Source: Pseudomonadota bacterium (GTDB lineage: Bacteria; Pseudomonadota; Alphaproteobacteria; Acetobacterales; Acetobacteraceae). Taken from it: DNA of 8,588 nt. The stretch spans positions 1 to 8,588 of the forward strand of contig JAEWCI010000251.1 in assembly GCA_023390705.1 (NCBI GenBank). Direction: 5' to 3'. The translations under genes and the position numbers were made by a program. The notes under the pieces were generated by a model. That model was not told where the DNA came from. It saw nothing but the letters and a program-made list of their open reading frames with translations, and did not search any database. Shown here one piece after another: positions 6,443 through 8,588 of the stretch; the first letter of the stretch is position 1, and each line of letters opens with the position of its first letter.

Positions 6443-7315
6443 ATGGCCGATGATTTCGACATCGCCGTCGAGAAGGTGAAGAAGGACTGGCTCGGCCATG
6501 TCCGGATCACCGAGGAGGACGTGACCCCCGCCACGCTGCGGCGGATCGCCGCCATGCTGGATTTCGACCCGGATGCCTTCCCGCGCGGCGCCCTGCTGCC
6601 GCCGCACTGGTTCAGCATGTTCTGTGCCGAGAGCGCCCGGCAGGGCGATATCGGCCCGGATGGCCACCCCAAGCCCGGCGTCATCCTGCCGCCCATCCCC
6701 CTGCCCCGCCGCATGGGCGCCGGCCGCCGGGTGCGCATCCCGGGTGAGTTGCATGTGGGCGACGTGCTGGTGAAGAAGGCCAAGGTCGCGGGGATCGAAC
6801 CGAAGAAGGCGCGCACCGGGCAGATCTGCGTGCTGACCATGCGCCATACCTTCGAGGTCGGCGGCCAGGTCATCGCCGTGGACGAATTCGACGCCATCTA
6901 CCGGGAGGCCGTGCCGCCGGGCCAGAAATCCCCGGTGAATGCCGGCACCCCGGCGCCGACCAACGCGGAATGGAGCGAGCGCAAGCATCTGAGCAACGCG
7001 CTGGTCTTCCGCTACTCCGCCGTCACCTGGAACGCCCACCGCATCCACTACGACGCCGATTACTCGCGCAGCGAGGAAGGCTACCCGAACATCGTGCAGA
7101 ATGGCGGCCTGACCATGCAATTGCTGCTGGATGCCGCGGTGAAGAACGCCCCCGGCCGCCGGCTGCACCAGTTCTCCGCCCGGCTCACCAGGCCGATCTA
7201 TGTCGGCGACACCATCACCCTGAACGGCAGCGCGCTGCGGGATGGCAGGATGGAAGCCTGGGTGGCCGACAGCGAGGGCATGCTCTGCGGCCAGATGGAG
7301 CTGGAATTCGCCTGA
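6443..7315 (+). CDS. MaoC/HTD2-type acyl-CoA hydratase with FAS1-like N-terminal hotdog (mesaconyl-C4-CoA hydratase-like)
   Basis: A 290-residue double-hotdog protein. The N-terminal half, roughly 15-155, resembles the FAS1-like dehydratase region; the C-terminal half, about 180-290, is a MaoC-like hydratase domain with the signature FRYSAVTWNAHRIHYD (189-204), holding likely catalytic N197, H199, H202 and D204, then EGYPNIVQNGGL (212-223). This arrangement occurs in HTD2-like and mesaconyl-C4-CoA hydratases, which add water across an enoyl-CoA double bond. Relatives as I know them have V-V-H-G-P-L at the second motif; here it is V-Q-N-G-G-L, so the usual His is Asn220. The start at 6443 follows an AAGGAAG site that overlaps the receptor stop. 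The stop TGA shares its last base with the ATG of the CoA-transferase (TGATG). Context suggests hydration of the thioester made by that transferase; a C5 branched dicarboxylyl-CoA is plausible but unproved. Confidence 0.92.
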   Translation: MADDFDIAVEKVKKDWLGHVRITEEDVTPATLRRIAAMLDFDPDAFPRGALLPPHWFSMFCAESARQGDIGPDGHPKPGVILPPIPLPRRMGAGRRVRIPGELHVGDVLVKKAKVAGIEPKKARTGQICVLTMRHTFEVGGQVIAVDEFDAIYREAVPPGQKSPVNAGTPAPTNAEWSERKHLSNALVFRYSAVTWNAHRIHYDADYSRSEEGYPNIVQNGGLTMQLLLDAAVKNAPGRRLHQFSARLTRPIYVGDTITLNGSALRDGRMEAWVADSEGMLCGQMELEFA

Positions 7316-8568
7316 TGGCGCCGTCCGATCGCGGAGAGGAGGCGCGGGGCGTGGATCGGCCGGCCAACAGGGGACCGCTTGCCGGCGTGAAGGTCGTGGA
7401 CCTGACCACGGTGGTGGTCGGGCCCATCTCCACCCGCACCCTGGCCGACCAGGGCGCCGAGGTGGTGAAGGTGGAGGCGCCGGGTGGCGACATCCTGCGC
7501 TTCCTGGCGGCCGGCAGCCGCACCCCCGCCATGTCCGGCAAATTCATCAACTTCAACCGCAACAAGCGCAGCATCGGGCTGGACATCAAGCAGCCGGAGG
7601 GGCTGGCGGCGCTGAAGGGGCTGATCGCGCAGGCGGACGTCTTCGTCAGCAATGTCCGGCCGGCGGGGCTGGAGCGGGCCGGGCTGGACTTCGCCTCGCT
7701 CATCGGGCTGAACCCGCGGCTGGTCCATTGCAGCATCCTCGCCTTCGGCCGCGGCGGGCGGTACTACAACCGCCCGGCCTACGACCCGATCATCCAGTCA
7801 CTCTCGGGCGTCGCCGGCACCTTCCACCGCGCCATCGGCGAACCGCGCTTCGTGCCGATGGTGATGACGGACCACATCACCGGCCTCATCGCCGCGCAGA
7901 GCATCGGCTTCGCCCTGTACCGGCGGGAGAAGACGGGCGTGGGCGAGGCCATCGAGGTGCCGATGTTCGAGAACATGGCGAGCTTCGTCACCAGCGAGCA
8001 TCTCGGCGCCGCCACCTTCGAACCGCCGGAAGGCCCGACCGGCGATGCGCGGCTGCTCAGCCCGGACTACCGGCCGCTGCCCACCAGGGACGGCTACATC
8101 ACCGCGCATCCCAACAGCAACCCGCAGGCCTTCGCCTTCTTCGACGCCATCGGCCGGCCGGAGCTGAAGGAGGACCCGCGCTTCTGCTCGCCCATCGCCC
8201 GCACGCAGAACGCCGCCGCCTATTTCGCGGTGCGGGTGGAGGGGCTGAAGCAGAAGACCACCGCCGAATGGCTGGAAATCTTCGCCAAGGCCGATGTGCC
8301 GGCGGCGCGCTACAATTCGATAGACGACCTGCTGGAAGACCCGCACCTGGCCGATGTCGGCTTCTGGAATTTCGACGACCACCCGACCGAGGGCCGCATC
8401 CGCCGCACCAGCGTCGCCAACAAGTTCAGCGGCGGCATGCGGGAGGAGACGCTGCCTGCCCCGCAGCTCGGCGCCCAGACGCGGGAGGTGCTGGCGGAAC
8501 TCGGCTATGACCAGGCGCGGATCGAGGCGATGCTCGCCTCCGGCGCCGCATTCGAAGGACTGAAATAG
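7315..8568 (+). CDS. CaiB/BaiF (class III) CoA-transferase
   Basis: A family III CoA-transferase moving CoA between carboxylic acids through an enzyme-bound mixed anhydride and thioester on an Asp. From the ATG at 7315 it is 417 residues: PLAGVKVVDLTTVVVGP (21-37), LADQGAEVVKVEAPGGD (43-59), FINFNRNKRSIGLDIK (77-92) and ADVFVSNVRPAG (107-118) are family hallmarks of the Rossmann-like core. The expected catalytic Asp is D186 in VMTDHITGL, followed by LYRREKTGVGEAIEVPMFE. The small domain contains YITAHPNSNPQ and the substrate-side C-terminal LPAPQLGAQTREVL. The start is uncertain: ATG 7315 overlaps the hydratase stop (TGATG) but has a poor ribosome site, whereas GTG 7351, in frame, has AGGAGG 8 bases before it and would give 405 residues starting 9 residues before the first conserved block. 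It would act with the hydratase on the same acyl-CoA, as mesaconyl-CoA C1-C4 transferase does with its hydratase. Confidence 0.94.
   Translation: MAPSDRGEEARGVDRPANRGPLAGVKVVDLTTVVVGPISTRTLADQGAEVVKVEAPGGDILRFLAAGSRTPAMSGKFINFNRNKRSIGLDIKQPEGLAALKGLIAQADVFVSNVRPAGLERAGLDFASLIGLNPRLVHCSILAFGRGGRYYNRPAYDPIIQSLSGVAGTFHRAIGEPRFVPMVMTDHITGLIAAQSIGFALYRREKTGVGEAIEVPMFENMASFVTSEHLGAATFEPPEGPTGDARLLSPDYRPLPTRDGYITAHPNSNPQAFAFFDAIGRPELKEDPRFCSPIARTQNAAAYFAVRVEGLKQKTTAEWLEIFAKADVPAARYNSIDDLLEDPHLADVGFWNFDDHPTEGRIRRTSVANKFSGGMREETLPAPQLGAQTREVLAELGYDQARIEAMLASGAAFEGLK
7337..7342 (+). promoter_or_regulatory. Strong internal ribosome binding site pointing to GTG 7351
   Basis: A perfect AGGAGG (within AGAGGAGG at 7335-7342) sits 8 bases before an in-frame GTG at 7351, inside the annotated N-terminus of the CoA-transferase. 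The 12 residues before that GTG (MAPSDRGEEARG) show no family conservation I recognise. This favours GTG 7351 as the real or major start. Confidence 0.6.
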
Positions 8569-8588
8569 ATGCCCGCTCCCAATTGGCG
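8569..8588 (+). CDS. Start of the next operon gene (3' truncated by window)
   Basis: An ATG directly abuts the CoA-transferase stop (TAG then ATG) with GAAGGA at 8554-8559, 9 bases upstream. Only six full codons are visible (MPAPNW), so no family can be given. The zero-base spacing and ribosome site make it a likely fourth gene of the receptor-hydratase-transferase operon, perhaps another acyl-CoA enzyme. Confidence 0.55.

Noticed and set aside
4994..7168. Minus-strand frame open for over 2 kb upstream of the ligase start
   Set aside because: Beyond the ligase and the receptor remnant it is antisense to the Bug receptor and the hydratase and has low-complexity His/Arg/Gly composition typical of GC-rich shadow frames.
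7242..8510. Plus-strand 422-codon frame overlapping the CoA-transferase
   Set aside because: Alternative frame of a clear CaiB/BaiF gene; Gly/Arg/Ala-rich with no motif.
1..8588. CRISPR array, tRNA/rRNA, insertion sequence, phage or defence genes
   Set aside because: No regularly spaced repeats, no cloverleaf-like or rRNA sequence, and no transposase, integrase, nuclease or toxin motif were seen in any frame.

Overview
The window is very GC-rich bacterial DNA with almost no non-coding space. Its content is an accessory catabolic locus: substrate-binding receptors of the Bug/TctC family (tripartite tricarboxylate transporter, TTT) beside acyl-CoA and enolase-superfamily enzymes. This composition, with Tat-like leaders and many Bug genes, fits an alphaproteobacterium such as Acetobacteraceae (Roseomonas-like) or a Bug-rich betaproteobacterium. 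The taxonomic guess is inference only; no rRNA or marker gene is present.

Layout. (1) Positions 2-2018, plus strand: the 3' part of a mandelate-racemase-type enolase-superfamily gene, followed by a Bug receptor whose ribosome binding site overlaps the upstream stop codon. (2) Positions 2058-4993, minus strand: a tight operon read right to left, encoding an AMP-forming acyl-CoA ligase, a UPF0173-type metallo-beta-lactamase-fold hydrolase (ATGA overlap) and a carboxymuconolactone-decarboxylase-family protein (27-base gap). It converges on unit 1 over a 39-base spacer that can form a GC hairpin. (3) Positions 4990-5440: 451 bases without an intact known gene. It holds what looks like the collapsed remnant of a third Bug receptor on the minus strand, then a short divergent control region with an inverted repeat and a repeated GCTTTGACC. 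(4) Positions 5441-8588, plus strand: a second intact Bug receptor, a double-hotdog MaoC/HTD2-type acyl-CoA hydratase, a CaiB/BaiF (class III) CoA-transferase and the first codons of another gene, all nearly abutting.

Working model (inference): each plus-strand unit pairs a periplasmic receptor for an organic acid with cytoplasmic enzymes. In unit 4 the acid would be activated by CoA transfer and hydrated, a pairing resembling the mesaconyl-CoA transferase/mesaconyl-C4-CoA hydratase and itaconate-type CoA pathways. The minus-strand operon would activate another carboxylic acid through an acyl-adenylate. No TctA/TctB membrane subunits are in the window, so the receptors are orphans here. I see no RNA gene, CRISPR array, insertion sequence or phage gene. 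The most interesting items are the decayed receptor that ends in an ATGA overlap with the ligase start, residue substitutions in the enolase-superfamily and hydratase genes, and a start-codon conflict in the CoA-transferase.
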